Source of the DNA: Clostridiales bacterium UBA6363
Lineage (GTDB): Bacteria; Bacillota; Clostridia; UBA1381
NCBI GenBank assembly: GCA_002438865.1
Contig: DJRJ01000029.1
Span: 6,934 to 14,938 of the forward strand
Reading direction: 5' to 3'
DNA length: 8,005 nucleotides
Positions 7,298 to 8,005 of the stretch are shown piece after piece. A program made the translations under genes and the position numbers. Numbering within the stretch: position 1 is the first letter of the stretch; each line of letters opens with the position of its first letter. Under the pieces are notes generated by a model. That model was not told where the DNA came from and did no database searches. It worked only from the letters and a program-made list of their open reading frames with translations.

Positions 7298-7813
7298 ATG
7301 TGCAAAAAATTATTAATAGTGGTTGATTATCAGAATGATTTTGTGTCGGGAACGCTGGGATTTCCCAAGGCGTGTGAGCTTGAAGAGGGCATATTGAAAA
7401 AAATACAGAAGTATGCGAATGACGAGATTGTGTATACGCTCGACACGCATACGGAGGATTATCTCAACACGCAGGAGGGGAAAAATCTTCCCGTAAAACA
7501 TTGCATAAAAGGTACCGACGGATACGAATTGTACGGAGCGGTCAAAGCGGCGCTTGAGGGAAAGCGTTGTTTTGAAAAGCCGACGTTCGGCTCGGGCGAG
7601 CTGTATGAATATCTTAAAGGAAAGAATTATTCAAAAATAGAGCTTTGCGGATTGGTAAGCAATATCTGCGTTATCGCAAATGCGGTTATCGCAAAGACGG
7701 CATGCCCCGAAGCGGAGATTGCAGTAAGTCCGCTGACAACCGCAAGCTTTGATGAAGAACTTAATAAAGCGGCTTTTGCCGTAATGAACGGATTGCAGAT
7801 AAAGACTGAATAG
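7298..7813 (+). CDS. Isochorismatase-like cysteine hydrolase, nicotinamidase-related
   Basis: A 171-aa cytoplasmic hydrolase of the isochorismatase/nicotinamidase superfamily. The catalytic triad is visible as D10 (VVDYQNDF), K94 (FEKPTFGSG) and C124 (GLVSNICVIANAV). Likely metal ligands are D49 and H51 (TLDTHTEDY) and H68 (VKHCIKGT). E60 lies between them at about the spacing seen in Streptococcus pneumoniae nicotinamidase (from memory). Retention of metal ligands favours a nicotinamidase-type reaction, nicotinamide to nicotinate plus ammonia, over isochorismatase. However, GTLGFPKA replaces the GSLAVPGA of classical PncA, so the substrate is not certain and I give no symbol. At 171 aa it is slightly short for the superfamily (about 180-210). 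The ATG at 7298 fits the family N-terminus, but its SD (AAAGGA, 7280-7285) is 12 bases away. An out-of-frame ATG at 7293 has better spacing. The stop overlaps the SD of the patatin gene. Confidence 0.88.
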   Translation: MCKKLLIVVDYQNDFVSGTLGFPKACELEEGILKKIQKYANDEIVYTLDTHTEDYLNTQEGKNLPVKHCIKGTDGYELYGAVKAALEGKRCFEKPTFGSGELYEYLKGKNYSKIELCGLVSNICVIANAVIAKTACPEAEIAVSPLTTASFDEELNKAAFAVMNGLQIKTE

Positions 7814-7825
7814 GAGGCACATATG
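7812..7825 (+). promoter_or_regulatory. Consensus SD and start codon of the patatin gene, overlapping the upstream stop
   Basis: AGGAGG at 7812-7817 is a full consensus SD that shares two bases with the TAG stop of the hydrolase (7811-7813). It lies 5 bases before the ATG at 7823-7825. The two genes are almost certainly on one transcript, and the start is unambiguous. Confidence 0.85.
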
Positions 7826-8005
7826 AAGTACGGATTGGTTCTTGCCGGCGGCGGTGCAAGAGGTGCGTATCAGATAGGCGTAATGCGTGCGGTAAAGGAA
7901 CTCGGTATCGAAATATCGGCGGTCAGCGGAACGTCAATCGGCGCGATAAACGGCGCACTTTTTGCACAGGGAAGTTACGAACCCGCAGAAGAAATGTGGA
8001 CGGAT
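7823..8005 (+). CDS. Patatin-like phospholipase, 5' part
   Basis: The first 61 codons of a patatin-family serine lipase or acyl hydrolase; the gene is open through the right edge. The glycine-rich oxyanion-hole loop GGGARG is at residues 9-14, followed by AYQIGVMRAV. The nucleophile elbow GTSIG (36-40) places the catalytic serine at S38. The partner aspartate, normally in a DGG/DGA motif, lies beyond the window, so catalytic completeness cannot be judged. There is no signal peptide: the first strand YGLVLAGGG starts at residue 3, so the protein is probably cytoplasmic or peripherally membrane-bound. Bacterial homologues act on phospholipids or other acyl esters; the natural substrate of this one is unknown. 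It is 9 bases downstream of the cysteine hydrolase and probably co-translated with it. Confidence 0.93.
   Translation, partial: MKYGLVLAGGGARGAYQIGVMRAVKELGIEISAVSGTSIGAINGALFAQGSYEPAEEMWTD

Noticed and set aside
1..8005. A search by eye for CRISPR repeats, tRNA or rRNA genes, insertion sequences, attachment sites and phage or defence genes.
   Set aside because: Nothing seen. The window is filled with co-directional, mostly housekeeping genes of uniform codon use, and the longest spacer is about 70 bases.

Overview
The window is a compact, entirely plus-strand bacterial segment carrying seven recognisable enzyme, transporter or lipase genes and one TPR protein. It has no RNA genes, mobile elements or CRISPR arrays. 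No stretch longer than about 70 bases lacks a gene. The pairing of AsnA with AsnRS, a two-domain glutamine-dependent NAD synthetase, strong purine-rich Shine-Dalgarno (SD) sites, and moderate GC with heavy use of ATA, CTT and CGT codons suggest a Firmicute of class Clostridia, perhaps an Oscillospiraceae or Ruminococcus-like gut anaerobe. This placement is inference from style and family resemblance; there is no taxonomic marker here.

Region 1 (1-2268) makes and uses asparagine. It holds the 3' part of asnA (ammonia-dependent asparagine synthetase, cut by the left edge), then complete asnS (asparaginyl-tRNA synthetase) 18 bases later. A strong imperfect hairpin (2271-2314) follows asnS.

Region 2 (2338-6350) holds a membrane-anchored TPR protein, rarA (AAA+ replication-associated recombination ATPase) and nadE. 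The TPR and rarA genes share one base (TAATG), so they are probably translationally coupled; nadE follows 12 bases after rarA. A near-perfect 15-bp hairpin plus a T-run (6354-6389) closes this unit.

Region 3 (6390-8005) holds an EamA/DMT-family transporter, a nicotinamidase-like cysteine hydrolase, and the 5' end of a patatin-like phospholipase that runs off the right edge. The hydrolase stop codon overlaps the SD of the patatin gene.

The two hairpins suggest three transcription units, or one long unit with two attenuation points. The most notable structure is at 6354-6389. The terminator-like hairpin contains the SD of the next gene, and its T-run abuts that gene's start codon, so one element may set both read-through and translation of the transporter. 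A plausible metabolic link in the second half is NAD metabolism: the nicotinamidase-like enzyme could feed a salvage route that NadE completes. I see no defence system, biosynthetic cluster or other clearly new multi-gene system; most of the window looks like ordinary core-genome content.
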